This document shows, piece after piece, positions 1 to 7,707 of a stretch of DNA of 9,076 nt. The notes under the pieces were generated by a model that saw nothing but the letters and a program-made list of their open reading frames with translations, ran no database searches and was not told where the DNA came from. The stretch is from contig JAPSFM010000159.1 of assembly GCA_035063885.1 (NCBI GenBank), positions 1 through 9,076 of the forward strand. Reading direction: 5' to 3'. Each line of letters starts with the position of its first letter. The stretch's first letter is position 1. Made by a program: the position numbers and the translations under genes. This DNA comes from CAADGY01 sp900696665 (GTDB lineage Bacteria; Acidobacteriota; Terriglobia; Bryobacterales; Bryobacteraceae).

Positions 1-936
1 TTACGGTCGAGCAACGCTGGCGCTGGCTCCTGCGGTTCATTTTTCGCGATTGGCTCAAAGCGCGCCCGCCAGATCCGCCGTTTCTGCCATTGACCGCCTT
101 GGCGAACTGCCGGATTTAGGAGCAAGTATGACACCGCGTTTCGCAACCGCGTGTTAGCGGTGCTGGAGGAAGCGCCGCCGCCCGGCCTGTCCCACTGGGA
201 CGGGCCAGCGGTGGCGGAAAAGCTGAACGCCAGCGTTCACGCGGTCTGGCGTGTTCTGCGTCGTGAAGGAATCTACTTGCAGCGGCGGCGCAGTTGGTGC
301 GTGAGCACCGGCAAGGAGTTTGCGCCCAAAGCTGCCGACGTGGTCGCGTTATATCTCAACCCGCCGTTAAACGCCCTGGTGCTGAGCGTGGATGAAAAAC
401 CGAGCATACAGGCGATCGAACGGGCCTCCGGCTATGTGGAGACCGACAGCGGTAAAGTAGGGCGCGCGATGAAGAGCACTTACAAGCGGCACGGGACGCT
501 GAATTTGTTTGCCGCTCTCGAAGTCGGTACCGGTCAGGTTCGCACGAAGTTTACCGAATACAAAAAGCGGGAGGATTTTCGCGCCTTTCTCGACGGCGTG
601 CTCGCCGGCCAGCCGCAGGACAAGGAGATCCATGTCATCCTTGACAACTATTCTCCTCACAAACGAAACGACGACTGGCTGGCGAAGTTCGAGGGCCGAG
701 TCCGGTTTCACTTCACACCGGCTTCAGCCAGTTGGCTGAATCAGATCGAAATCGTGTTCAGTCTCCTGCAACGCAAGGCCCTCAACGGATGAAGCTTCAG
801 GAGCAAAGATCAGTTGCGTGAGGCCATTGAAGCTTTCTTCCGGAGGCATAACGAACGCGCCAAGCCCTTCCGCTGGCGTAAGCGCGAGGTTAAGGGTAGC
901 CAGCTCCGGAATACAATTGTCAATTTGTGCAATTAA
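1..936 (+). pseudogene. IS630-family transposase, interrupted by a stop codon and frameshifted at its N-terminus
   Basis: Cut-and-paste DDE transposase of the IS630/Tc1 superfamily. The longest open stretch (151-792) has an HTH-like segment (AEKLNASVHAVWRVLRREGI), then the three catalytic acids in order: D in LSVDEKPSIQ, D in VILDNYSPHK and E in SWLNQIEIVF. The same frame passes a TGA at 790-792 and continues as a highly typical IS630 tail, FRSKDQLREAIEAFF...KPFRWRKREVKGSQLRNTIV, ending at a TAA at 934-936. The TGA therefore cuts about 47 conserved residues from the protein. Upstream, the frame is open only from base 94. Reading KYDTAFRNRV at about 124-153 is family-like, whereas the preceding RLGELPDLG (about 97-117) lies in another frame, which implies a one-base frameshift near 110-123. 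A GTG at 151 is the annotated open start but is unlikely to be the ancestral one. The product is probably inactive. Family call is sure; the details of the first 100 bases are not. Confidence 0.92.
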
Positions 937-942
937 ACACTA
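1..942 (+). mobile_element. IS630-type insertion sequence, left end outside the window
   Basis: The transposase occupies essentially the whole element. IS630 elements insert at TA and usually end a few bases after the transposase stop. Here the stop at 934-936 is followed by ACACTAG, so an end near 940-943 beside a TA is plausible but unproven. The left inverted repeat is outside the window and could not be compared. The boundary is inferred. Confidence 0.55.
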
Positions 943-989
943 GAACATAAACAAAGAGTTATGTCTTTACCAGCGCCTATCTAAATGGC

Positions 990-1175
990 ATTGAGCGGTT
1001 TCGCCTGCCATCGGACGAAACTCGGGCTCGCCTTCCGGCAGTTGGACCATGCCATCAACCGTGCCGCTTCCAGACCGAAATGGCTGGCCGATCCCTGCGT
1101 GGCCCTATAGGTGGTAGAAAATCCGCTGACGGCCGGACTGGTGAGATCGGCCGGCGAGTGGCCGTGCTCCAGCAC
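990..1175 (+). pseudogene. Relic of a REP-associated tyrosine transposase (RAYT, Y1_Tnp), internally deleted
   Basis: RAYTs are single-domain IS200/IS605-like HUH nucleases associated with dispersed REP palindromes. Three family-like pieces are visible. ERFRLPSDETRAR (993-1031) reads in one frame. The next frame gives AFRQLDHAINRAASRPKWL then ADP (about 1036-1098), resembling the segment just before the HUH core. After a TAG (about 1108-1110), the same frame gives VVENPLTAGLVRSAGEWPCS (1111-1170), which closely matches the usual RAYT C-terminus (xxNPVxAGLVxxxxDWPWSS). The HUH motif, the catalytic Tyr and roughly 100 residues between these pieces are absent, so the gene is dead. There is one frameshift, near 1030, and one stop. 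No start codon is assigned. The identification rests on motif recall; confidence is moderate because each piece is short. Confidence 0.62.
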
Positions 1176-1186
1176 AACTTCAGGAT

Positions 1187-1211
1187 GCGGCCATGTCCCG
1201 GACATGGCCGC
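1187..1211. repeat. 25-nt near-perfect palindrome; REP-like element or terminator stem
   Basis: Arms GCGGCCATGTCC and GGACATGGCCGC flank a single central C. In RNA this would fold as an 11-bp stem with a 3-nt loop. It sits about 12 bp after the RAYT relic and 56 bp past the stop of the minus-strand receptor gene. Neither side carries a T-run, so it is not a standard intrinsic terminator. Its position beside a RAYT relic makes a REP element an attractive alternative. Confidence 0.7.
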
Positions 1212-1267
1212 GCCGCGGGCTGAGCAACGCACGCGTCGCCCGGCTGCGGGGAGGTCGCCCGTTGCAG

Positions 1268-4200
1268 CTACCACATCAGGGCCAGCGTCAGGTTCATCAG
1301 CGGTTGTCCCCCCCACGACGCGGTGCGCGGGTCGCCGCTAACCTTCGCGAACGTCTGCGGGTTCTTAAGGTCCACCGTGGTGGACGGAGTGTCGAAGTTG
1401 AAGGTCTTGAACGGATTGTTCATGTCCCAACGAACCTGAAACGTGAGCCGCTCGTACAGCCGGATGTTCTTCTGGGCGGACACAGTGGACCAGAGCAGCC
1501 GCATTCCGGTGACCACGTTCCGGCCGGCGTTTCCGATCAGGAACGAGCAGGCAGCTTTCTGTTCCGCCGTCGGGGTCAGCGTGTTGCACGCCGCCCCGCC
1601 CGGAGAGGCGAACGCGGACATGTCAATGACCGGGTTGATGTTGTTGCGATTGAAGCGGTCGCCGCCGAAATCGCCCCAGTTGTCCCGGAGTTGCGGCGTT
1701 CCGACGATGTCCGGGCGCCGCGCGCCCACCCAGGTCGGGAAGTAGTTGTAGGGGTTGTTGTCGAAACTGAAGTTAAGCGGATTGCCGCTCTCGACTGTCT
1801 GGACCCAGGCGATCTGCCAGCCCCCAAAGATGTAATCGAGGACCCCTCTTCGGTTCATCCAACGGCGGCCCTCACCGAACGGCAACTCGTACGTGATCGT
1901 GCCGTTCCAGCGGTGGTTCCGGTCGTATCCGGCCCGCGCTTTCTCCAGAGCCCGGCTCTGGATGGGCGCGACGCCGCTGCCGCTGTTGTCGTTGTCCTGA
2001 CTGTTGATGGCTTTCTGAAAGGTGTAGAAGGTCATGAAGGTCAGGCCACGCGAATACCGCTGCTCGAGCTTTACGGTGCCGCCGTGATACGTCGAGTGTC
2101 CCATGTTCGAGCGAAACTGGACGCTGCCGAAGTTGGTGTGAGGCCGGTAGTTCTGCGGTTTGGCGAAGGCCGCGGCCCGCAGCGCCGGATCGTTCGCTCC
2201 GAAGTCAATCGGGAAAGTGTTGTACTCCCAGCGTTCGACCAGACCGACGCCCGACGAACCCTGATAGGAGGTTTCCAGCAGCAGGCTCGGCGTGAGCTCG
2301 TACTGGATGCTCAGGTTCCAGTTGAGTACATACGGATTCCGTAGGACCGGGTCCCACCACTGCGCGGAACGGCTACTGGGGTTGGCGCCGACGAACCGGG
2401 CGGTGCCGTCGGGGCGAAGATCAAAAGAGAACGGCGGCGGCCCGTTGCTGATCTGGAACAGCGGTCGCGGGTCGCCTTCTTTCTGAGAGAGGTTGGCCAG
2501 AGCAAAGTACTCTTCGAACTGGCCGCGCTCGGCCGGGAATCGGACATCCACGGTATTGACCGCAAACCCTCCGCGAAAAACCCATTTGTCAACCGGGTGC
2601 CAGGCGACTCCAAACCGGGGCTGGATGTTGTTATTGTCGCGTTTGTTGAGACCGCTACCCGGGTGGACATAGGCCCCAATCAGTCCGGAGGCGTCGTCGA
2701 TGACCGTCGGATCGAAGTTGGTATGGAGACCGTACTTGGTGTCGAACGGGCTCTCGGTGGAGTAGCGGAGGCCCAGGTTCAGGGTGAGCGTGGGCGTCAG
2801 CTTCCAGTCGTCTTGAAAATAGAAGCTGTGGACCGAAGAACGCGGCAGCCAGGAAGCCAGCTCGGAATCGAATTCCACGCTTCGCACCGATCCCAGCAGG
2901 AAACCGGCGAACGTGTTCCCGGTGTTGGGCAGCGGCTGGCCGTTGGGCTGCAAGCCCGCTGTCATCCGGTCGAAACGGAAATCCCCGCTCGGGTGGTTCG
3001 TCTGCGAGTAGTTCAAGCGGAAGCGGAGCAACTCGTAGCCCATTTTGAAGGCGTGCGTGCCCTTGACGATCGAAAAGTCGTCACGGAAGGACAGCGTCTC
3101 CCCGATTCTCACGCTGGGGCCGCTGACAGTAAGCCCATAGATGGATTCAGGGCTGAATTGGTTGCCGCTGCCGAACGAGGGGAGTAATGCGCCATCCACA
3201 TTGGGGATACCCAATTGCGAGGGCCAGCCCTCACCGAACGACGGAACGGTGCGGTCGCGGCGGTAGCGGTAATAGCCGGCGCGGATATCGTTGACCATTG
3301 TGGGGCTGATCACCCAAGTCTTGCCGAGAGCCCAGTTATGAAAGATCGAAGGTGTCAGGTTACCGTTGTTGGCGTCGAAGTCCGCAATGCGGATGTTGGT
3401 GGGCCGGCCGTAGCCACTTCGCCAGTTTCGCGTGTAGGAGCCGAAGATCTTCAGGTACGGACTGAACTGGTGGTCGCCGCGCATACTCCAGTCGTTAAAG
3501 AAGGTACGGGACAGCTCGTCATAGATCAGGTTGTCGACGGGGCCCGTGGAGGTGTAACTGACGGGGTTGTTCGCCGGCTTCCAGGGATTGATGCTCAGGA
3601 CCTTCTGAGCCACCGGATCGATGCGGCTCCTGGGAATCAGTCGGTTGGGGATCGGATCGCGGGCCCAGGTGCCGTCGGGGAGCTGGCGTGTGCTCAGCGG
3701 ATCATACAGCGGATTCCCTTTCCCCCCGAAGGTGAAATCGCCGTTGAACATCTCCGTGGTCGGCACCGTGCCGGGCCACTGATTCGTCTTTTTCTCGATC
3801 AGTTTCTGATAGGCAATCAACCAGAAGGTCTTGTTCCGTCCGTCATAGACTTTCGGGATGTAAACCGGACCGTTCAGGTTGAAGTCCGGCTGGAAGAAGA
3901 AGGATCCCTGCGCAATACAACCCTGGTCGGACTGCGAAGTCCGGCACTTATCGAAGAACCGGCGGTGGGTCATGTTTCGCGAACGGCCGAAGATCGAAGC
4001 CAGGCCATGGAAGGTGTTGGTTCCGGTCTTCTTCACCGTGCTGATGACTCCGCCGGCCGAGTGGCCGTACTCGGCCGGAAGGGCCGTCGTCAGCACCTTG
4101 ATTTCTTCGACGGCGTTGAGAACCGGGTTAATGTTATCGGTTCCGCCGCCCTGGTCCTGAGCCACCACGCCGTCTTCGAAGTATCCGATGGCGCTGGCCC

Positions 4201-4747
4201 GCTGGCCGGCCACGTGGAATCCACCGAGGCTTCCGCCCCACGCGTATCCGCCTTGGCTTATGCCGGGGACCAATTGGAACGTCGAAGCGACCCATCGCTG
4301 GTAGATGGGCAGATCGTAGATCAGATCACCCCCCACCACACTGCCCGTCGCCGAAGTCTCGGTTTCGAGCAGTTGAGGGCGGCCCGTGATTTCAATCGAC
4401 TCCGCGACCGCGCCCACCTCCAGGGTGGCGTTTACCGGCAGTGTTTCGCCCGTCCGGACGTCCACACCCTCGCGGACGGTGCGCTTGAAGCCCGCTACTT
4501 CAAACGTGATCCGGTAGACACCCGGTTGCAGAGAAGCTACGCGGTACAGACCCCCGGCGTTTGTCTCGGCGCTAAACGTGAAGTTCGTCCTGGTGTTCAC
4601 AACCGTGACCGTCACGCCGGGAATCACGGCGCCCGTGGCATCGGTAACGGCGCCAGAGATGGTTGAAGTGCCAAACTGACTCCGCAGCGGCGCGCACAGA
4701 AGCAGAACCGCGGCGGAGAGGCCCAGAGTCGCTTGCACGAATCTCAT
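1268..4747 (-). CDS. TonB-dependent receptor, Oar-like, with N-terminal carboxypeptidase-regulatory-like domain
   Basis: Outer-membrane active-uptake receptor of 1159 residues, a normal length for the Oar-like group. Residues 1-23 form a signal peptide (LGLSAAVLLLCAP core). Residues about 26-112 are a CarboxypepD_reg-like beta-sandwich, seen in GAVTDATGAVIPGVTVTVVN and LQPGVYRITFEVAGFKRTV. Residues about 115-245 are the plug, ending in the characteristic AEYGHSAGGVISTVKKTGTN. The rest is the beta-barrel with alternating aromatic strands, and the chain ends in an aromatic residue (NLTLALMW), as expected for BAM-mediated insertion. The ATG at 4745-4747 is preceded by AAGGAGG with 6-nt spacing, which fixes the start. 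No TonB, ExbBD or degradative enzyme gene is nearby, so the substrate cannot be read from context; in related receptors it is often glycan or peptide material. The reading frame is intact, unlike most of its neighbours. Confidence 0.96.
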   Translation of the reverse strand: MRFVQATLGLSAAVLLLCAPLRSQFGTSTISGAVTDATGAVIPGVTVTVVNTRTNFTFSAETNAGGLYRVASLQPGVYRITFEVAGFKRTVREGVDVRTGETLPVNATLEVGAVAESIEITGRPQLLETETSATGSVVGGDLIYDLPIYQRWVASTFQLVPGISQGGYAWGGSLGGFHVAGQRASAIGYFEDGVVAQDQGGGTDNINPVLNAVEEIKVLTTALPAEYGHSAGGVISTVKKTGTNTFHGLASIFGRSRNMTHRRFFDKCRTSQSDQGCIAQGSFFFQPDFNLNGPVYIPKVYDGRNKTFWLIAYQKLIEKKTNQWPGTVPTTEMFNGDFTFGGKGNPLYDPLSTRQLPDGTWARDPIPNRLIPRSRIDPVAQKVLSINPWKPANNPVSYTSTGPVDNLIYDELSRTFFNDWSMRGDHQFSPYLKIFGSYTRNWRSGYGRPTNIRIADFDANNGNLTPSIFHNWALGKTWVISPTMVNDIRAGYYRYRRDRTVPSFGEGWPSQLGIPNVDGALLPSFGSGNQFSPESIYGLTVSGPSVRIGETLSFRDDFSIVKGTHAFKMGYELLRFRLNYSQTNHPSGDFRFDRMTAGLQPNGQPLPNTGNTFAGFLLGSVRSVEFDSELASWLPRSSVHSFYFQDDWKLTPTLTLNLGLRYSTESPFDTKYGLHTNFDPTVIDDASGLIGAYVHPGSGLNKRDNNNIQPRFGVAWHPVDKWVFRGGFAVNTVDVRFPAERGQFEEYFALANLSQKEGDPRPLFQISNGPPPFSFDLRPDGTARFVGANPSSRSAQWWDPVLRNPYVLNWNLSIQYELTPSLLLETSYQGSSGVGLVERWEYNTFPIDFGANDPALRAAAFAKPQNYRPHTNFGSVQFRSNMGHSTYHGGTVKLEQRYSRGLTFMTFYTFQKAINSQDNDNSGSGVAPIQSRALEKARAGYDRNHRWNGTITYELPFGEGRRWMNRRGVLDYIFGGWQIAWVQTVESGNPLNFSFDNNPYNYFPTWVGARRPDIVGTPQLRDNWGDFGGDRFNRNNINPVIDMSAFASPGGAACNTLTPTAEQKAACSFLIGNAGRNVVTGMRLLWSTVSAQKNIRLYERLTFQVRWDMNNPFKTFNFDTPSTTVDLKNPQTFAKVSGDPRTASWGGQPLMNLTLALMW

Positions 4748-4753
4748 GATTTG

Positions 4754-4760
4754 CCTCCTT
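4754..4760 (-). promoter_or_regulatory. Shine-Dalgarno site of the TonB-dependent receptor
   Basis: AAGGAGG on the minus strand, 6 nt before the ATG. It is a full anti-SD match and supports both the chosen start and strong translation. Confidence 0.9.
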
Positions 4761-5050
4761 CGAGCAGCGTTCAGTTCGGGAATACCCGGATCAACTCCCG
4801 GTCAGAGCCCCATATCTAGAGAAACCACATCCCCCCCTACCCCGGCCGGAATGGTACAGGAACGAACATCTACCCCCACTCCGGCACTGGGGCATTCGCG
4901 ACAGGCTTCGTCCCACAGTTCCTGGCAGATAGCAGTATACATCGACGGTAACGGAATGGAACCGGATTTTGCGTGCACGACATGAATGTAGGCTTGGCCA
5001 GGCTTTCTTTTTTGTGACCTATTGCCGAGCGCATATGATACGCCCTTCTC
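4761..5050. other. Upstream region of the receptor gene, no convincing gene
   Basis: About 290 bases separate the receptor start from the ISKra4 remnant. On the minus strand a 46-codon ORF starts at an ATG at 4940-4942 and ends at 4802 (contains ICQELWDEACRECPSAGVGV). It has no visible ribosome binding site, so I do not call it a gene, although its composition is not absurd. A small CGGG-AATA-CCCG hairpin lies at about 4778-4789. I could not pick a persuasive sigma-70 promoter. The receptor promoter and any long leader should lie here. Confidence 0.5.
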
Positions 5051-5420
5051 ATGATGCAATCGCTTGAGGCTCTGCAGAGCCATCGGGCAGAGCTGCTCGG
5101 ACAGATTCGGGAGTTGGGCGGCTTCCGTGCCGGCTCCATCACCGCTACTTCGGGACGGTGTGGGAACCCACGCTGCCGCTGCCACCAGCCGCGTGAGGCT
5201 GGTCACGGCCCAACTTCCCGTTGACGTCCCGCCGCCGCGGCAAGACAGTGACCGAGTCCTTCCCAATCAGGCAGGGGCGAGCGCGAGATCGCCGCCTTCC
5301 GGCACAGGCAACAGTTGAGCCGCGAGTTGGTCGAGGTGAATACACAGATCTGTCACTTGCGGCCGGTCGAGAAGACCTTGTCGCCGGCGGAAAAAGGGCC
5401 GAAACGATCCAAGGACGAAG
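5051..5420 (+). pseudogene. DUF6788-family protein (ISKra4 accessory ORF), frameshifted
   Basis: The start MMQSLEALQSHRAELLGQIR is family-typical and would begin at the ATG at 5051 or 5054. It leads into ITATSGRCGNPRCRCHQP, a cysteine-rich zinc-ribbon-like segment. A one-base loss in the run at 5207-5213 pushes the frame into a TGA at 5222-5224, while the true sequence resumes one frame over as GKTVTESF. A second shift near 5262-5276 restores EREIAAFRHRQQLSRELVEV and then QICHLRPVEKTLSPAEKGPK. The role of DUF6788 in these elements is not known to me; it regularly sits just 5' of the transposase. Here it would be nonfunctional. Confidence 0.8.
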
Positions 5421-5850
5421 TTACCCAGGAAGTGAACCAACTCCTGGCGGTGATCTTCGCCGGCTGGCGCAAGACTGGGAGAACTCGATCTGGAGACCGT
5501 CGAGATGGCCACCCGGACGGCATTGCATCGTGCCGGAGCGGTGGTTCTGGGTCAGTTGCTGTCGTCCCCAGAGACGGCCTCCCCCACGACACCTTGCGCG
5601 TGCGGTCACCCCGCCTGCTATCACAATACCCGCCCCAAGCAACCGACTACCGCCGTGGGCCGCGTTGCCTTTGACAGAGCCTACTACCGTTGCCCGCGTT
5701 GCCACCAGGACACAGCCCGCGTGACCGCGAACTCGACGTCGAGGCCACGGCGTCTCGCCGGGAGTCCGCCGGATGATGGCGCTGGTCGGCAGCGAAACCT
5801 CCTTTCCCGCAGCCGCGAACGACTTCATCTGTTGGCCGGGCTGGAGATGA
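5415..5850 (+). pseudogene. ISKra4-family transposase, N-terminal fragment, frameshifted
   Basis: The fragment reads DEVTQEVNQLLAVIFAGWRK, then (next frame) ELDLETVEMATRTALHRAGA, then the zinc-ribbon CACGHPACYHNTRP...YYRCPRCH, then (new frame) RDRELDVEAT, then (new frame) SPGVRRMMALVGSETSF, then (new frame) SRERLHLLAGLEM. The order and spacing match the N-terminal half of ISKra4 transposases. In this copy the DUF6788 tail and the transposase start share one frame, so they look fused, but given the other indels this may be accidental. The catalytic core is absent. Confidence 0.82.
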
Positions 5851-6268
5851 AGAGACGTTCCATGCGTGGGGCGCGTGTCTTCTGGAAGAGCACGCAGTTA
5901 GCCAGGGCGATGCTCTTAAAGGGCGGAGATTCGGAAAACCAAAAGCCGTCAAGACTTTGAGAAAGCAATACGTGCGCCCCGGCGCCACCTACGCGACCGA
6001 CCACGAGATGGACTTGGCCGCCTCACCCGATCGCCGCAGCGTTCCGGGAATTGCTCGACCTCAAGAATGGCCGGTATTACTGGAGGTGGACTACAGGATC
6101 TTTCGGCCATGTGCCGAGGAACTCTACCGCGCCCTGTTGAATAAGAGTCGAACATTGAAGGCCGTTAACACGCTCGGCGCCGATACCGAATAGTGGATGC
6201 AGGCTTCGAATATCATTCTGAGAGCTAAGGACGAATTGCTTTCAAAAGCTGTGGCAAAAATCAGCTAA
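5840..6268 (+). pseudogene. Unrecognised broken coding remnant
   Basis: I do not recognise this family. One forward frame is open from about 5840 to a TAG at 6191-6193: LLEEHAVSQGDALKGRRFGK, then RKQYVRPGATYATDHEMDLA, then EELYRALLNKSRTLKAVNTL. It continues past the TAG as WMQASNIILRAKDELLSKAV to a TAA at 6266-6268. Between about 6024 and 6090 a different frame is more protein-like and has far more GC at third positions: AAAFRELLDLKNGRYYWRW. The simplest reading is one gene of about 140 codons left, with a compensating pair of frameshifts and one amber stop. It abuts the truncated ISKra4 remnant, so its 5' end may have been lost in the same event. There is no visible start or ribosome binding site. 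Confidence 0.45.
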
Positions 6269-6350
6269 GCGCATCTAATTCCAGTCCAGATGAAGCGTTC
6301 GGAAGAGCGCTCCGTCTCCGCCCATCGATTGTCACCTCATCTCACGAATC

Positions 6351-6956
6351 CTACCCGGGTCGCCTGCAGAGTAACCAGCTCACATCTGAACTGAGCCGGA
6401 GGGGGCATTCCGCGCTTCGGAACCCAATTGCGTCGGCGTACCAGGCGAGTTCCTCGAGTGTGATACCCTTCTGGAACGTCCCTTTCCTGGGTTCCGAGAT
6501 CCATCCGTCATTGAACGGCGCCCAATTCCCCTTCCGCGCTTCCGCCGCGATTGCCAAGTCAGAACGCGCGGCTATCAACAGGTGCCCTCCCGGCCTGACG
6601 TGCCGCGCCGCGTCGCGAGCAGCCGAAAGACGGTCTTCGCTCCTAGGCAGCACATTCACCACGAACACCAGCGTCACGAGATCGTACGGCCGCTCGTTGA
6701 CTTGCGTCCATCCGAACCTCGGCTCAATATCGAAACCGTCAGCCTCATAGCCCTTCGAGCGATAGAATTCCACGTCCGCGCCGTAGCCGCAGCCGAAATC
6801 CAGGATGGAATGAACGGCGAGGCTACGCAGAACGCCTTGCTTGTCCAGTTTGCGCGCGATCTGAGAAGGACTCTTCCGCTTGATTGCGGTTTTGTGTGAT
6901 GCCGTCGCGATTACTTCACGATGGGCTGGGCTACGACGGGTATCTCGTTCGACCAT
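6351..6956 (-). CDS. Class I SAM-dependent methyltransferase, similar to phosphorothioation-associated methyltransferases
   Basis: A 201-residue Rossmann-fold methyltransferase. Motif I is LDFGCGYGAD (residues 52-61), the acidic residue binding the SAM ribose is in GFDIEP (74-79), motif IV-like is YDLVTLVFVVNVLP (91-104), and post-motif RPGGHLLIAAR spans 121-131. The N-terminal HKTAIKR (21-27) ahead of the fold recalls the family named DNA phosphorothioation-associated putative methyltransferase, though no dnd genes are visible here. The substrate is unknown; a nucleic acid is possible given the partner gene. The start ATG (6954-6956) has GGAG 6 nt upstream and lies inside the 3' end of the upstream nuclease gene (26-bp overlap), which indicates translational coupling. 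The frame is intact. Confidence 0.85.
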   Translation of the reverse strand: MVERDTRRSPAHREVIATASHKTAIKRKSPSQIARKLDKQGVLRSLAVHSILDFGCGYGADVEFYRSKGYEADGFDIEPRFGWTQVNERPYDLVTLVFVVNVLPRSEDRLSAARDAARHVRPGGHLLIAARSDLAIAAEARKGNWAPFNDGWISEPRKGTFQKGITLEELAWYADAIGFRSAECPLRLSSDVSWLLCRRPG

Positions 6957-7707
6957 TTCTGACTCCGGTCGCGACCTGATCCAACCCGGGCCTGTCCATA
7001 CCGGCTGTCTGCATATCTACGATCAGAGCGCTGTGGTCCGTGAAGGCGTCTGGCATCGCCCGCACAGTATGGTCATACATGACGACGGCACGGTCGAAGA
7101 TGTGGCTCGACATGAGCGCCAGGTCGCATCGAAAGCGCGTGCGGCGCCCTTGCTGTACTCTCTCAAAAGTGAATTCCAGGATCCCTCCCGGCGATGGGCG
7201 TGTGGCATCGACGAGATCCGCGGATCTGAGCAGATCTTCGAATGCCCGCCGTTCCGCCGGCTTTGTGAACGTGCTCGGTTGAGTACCGAACAGTCCGTCT
7301 TCAGCACGGGGCGCCAGGTTGAAATCGCCTGTGATGACAATCGCGTCGGCATCCGTGTCCCTCATCGCACTGGCGAGTTCGTCAAGCATCGCCCGCCTCT
7401 CCGCGGACGAGGACGGCGACAGATACACGTTGTGCGCGGACACGCCATTATGTCTGATCTCGTGCCATCGCTCGCTGTGTTCGATGATCTTGGGACAGGC
7501 GTGTTTTTGTGCGATCCAGGACGAGACTAAAGGCGAGGTACTGACAAGTCGGTATCCGACGATCGCCGGCCGGTCCTGCTGGCCACGTTTGAACGGCTCC
7601 TGAGACAGGAATAGGTCCGGCGCCTTCGCTCCCAACCAAAGCTCGACACGCGATCTGGCGACGGGATTGCCGAGGCGCTGGTTGAGGTTCGCAGAGGCTA
7701 TCCTCAT
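6931..7707 (-). CDS. Endonuclease/exonuclease/phosphatase (EEP) family protein
   Basis: A metal-dependent phosphodiesterase/nuclease of the exonuclease III/DNase I fold, 258 residues from the chosen start. All family motifs are visible: ASANLN (4-9, metal-site Asn), LSQEP (34-38, metal-binding Glu), ITGDFN (125-130, catalytic Asp and Asn), CDLALMSS (194-201) and TDHSALIV (223-230, the terminal Asp-His). It has no signal peptide, so it should be cytoplasmic. I chose the ATG at 7705-7707 because the first strand of EEP proteins usually begins MRIAS. ATGs at 7722 and 7719 and a TTG at 7764 are in frame and possible. It is the first gene of a pair with the overlapping methyltransferase. DNA, RNA, lipid or nucleotide substrates all occur in this superfamily, so the target is open. 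Confidence 0.88.
   Translation of the reverse strand: MRIASANLNQRLGNPVARSRVELWLGAKAPDLFLSQEPFKRGQQDRPAIVGYRLVSTSPLVSSWIAQKHACPKIIEHSERWHEIRHNGVSAHNVYLSPSSSAERRAMLDELASAMRDTDADAIVITGDFNLAPRAEDGLFGTQPSTFTKPAERRAFEDLLRSADLVDATRPSPGGILEFTFERVQQGRRTRFRCDLALMSSHIFDRAVVMYDHTVRAMPDAFTDHSALIVDMQTAGMDRPGLDQVATGVRNGRTRYPS

Larger units (their letters stand above)
5051..5850 (+). mobile_element. ISKra4-family insertion sequence remnant 1, 3' part missing
   Basis: Two adjacent coding parts, a DUF6788 protein and the N-terminal third of an ISKra4 transposase, are recognisable only by hopping between the three forward frames. Frame changes are needed near 5207-5213, 5262-5276, 5477-5483, 5709-5720, 5745-5757 and 5805-5808. 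After LHLLAGLEM (ending near 5850) the homology stops, so the DDE catalytic region, expected to be 300 or more residues, is gone. This is an old, inactive remnant. Confidence 0.82.

Noticed and set aside
981..1316. 111-codon minus-strand ORF overlapping the receptor 3' end
   Set aside because: It is the complement of the RAYT relic plus the palindrome and has no family-like segments of its own.
1193..2344. 383-codon plus-strand ORF antisense to the receptor gene
   Set aside because: Low-complexity Arg/Val/Ala-rich translation with no recognisable domain, fully inside the opposite strand of a well-supported gene; a GC-rich shadow.
3215..4666. 483-codon plus-strand ORF antisense to the receptor gene
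   Set aside because: The same kind of shadow: no ribosome binding site, no motif, and the receptor frame on the other strand is unmistakable.
6301..6350. Terminator for the nuclease-methyltransferase operon around GAGCGCTC at about 6305-6312
   Set aside because: Only a short palindrome without a loop or T-tract on the minus strand.
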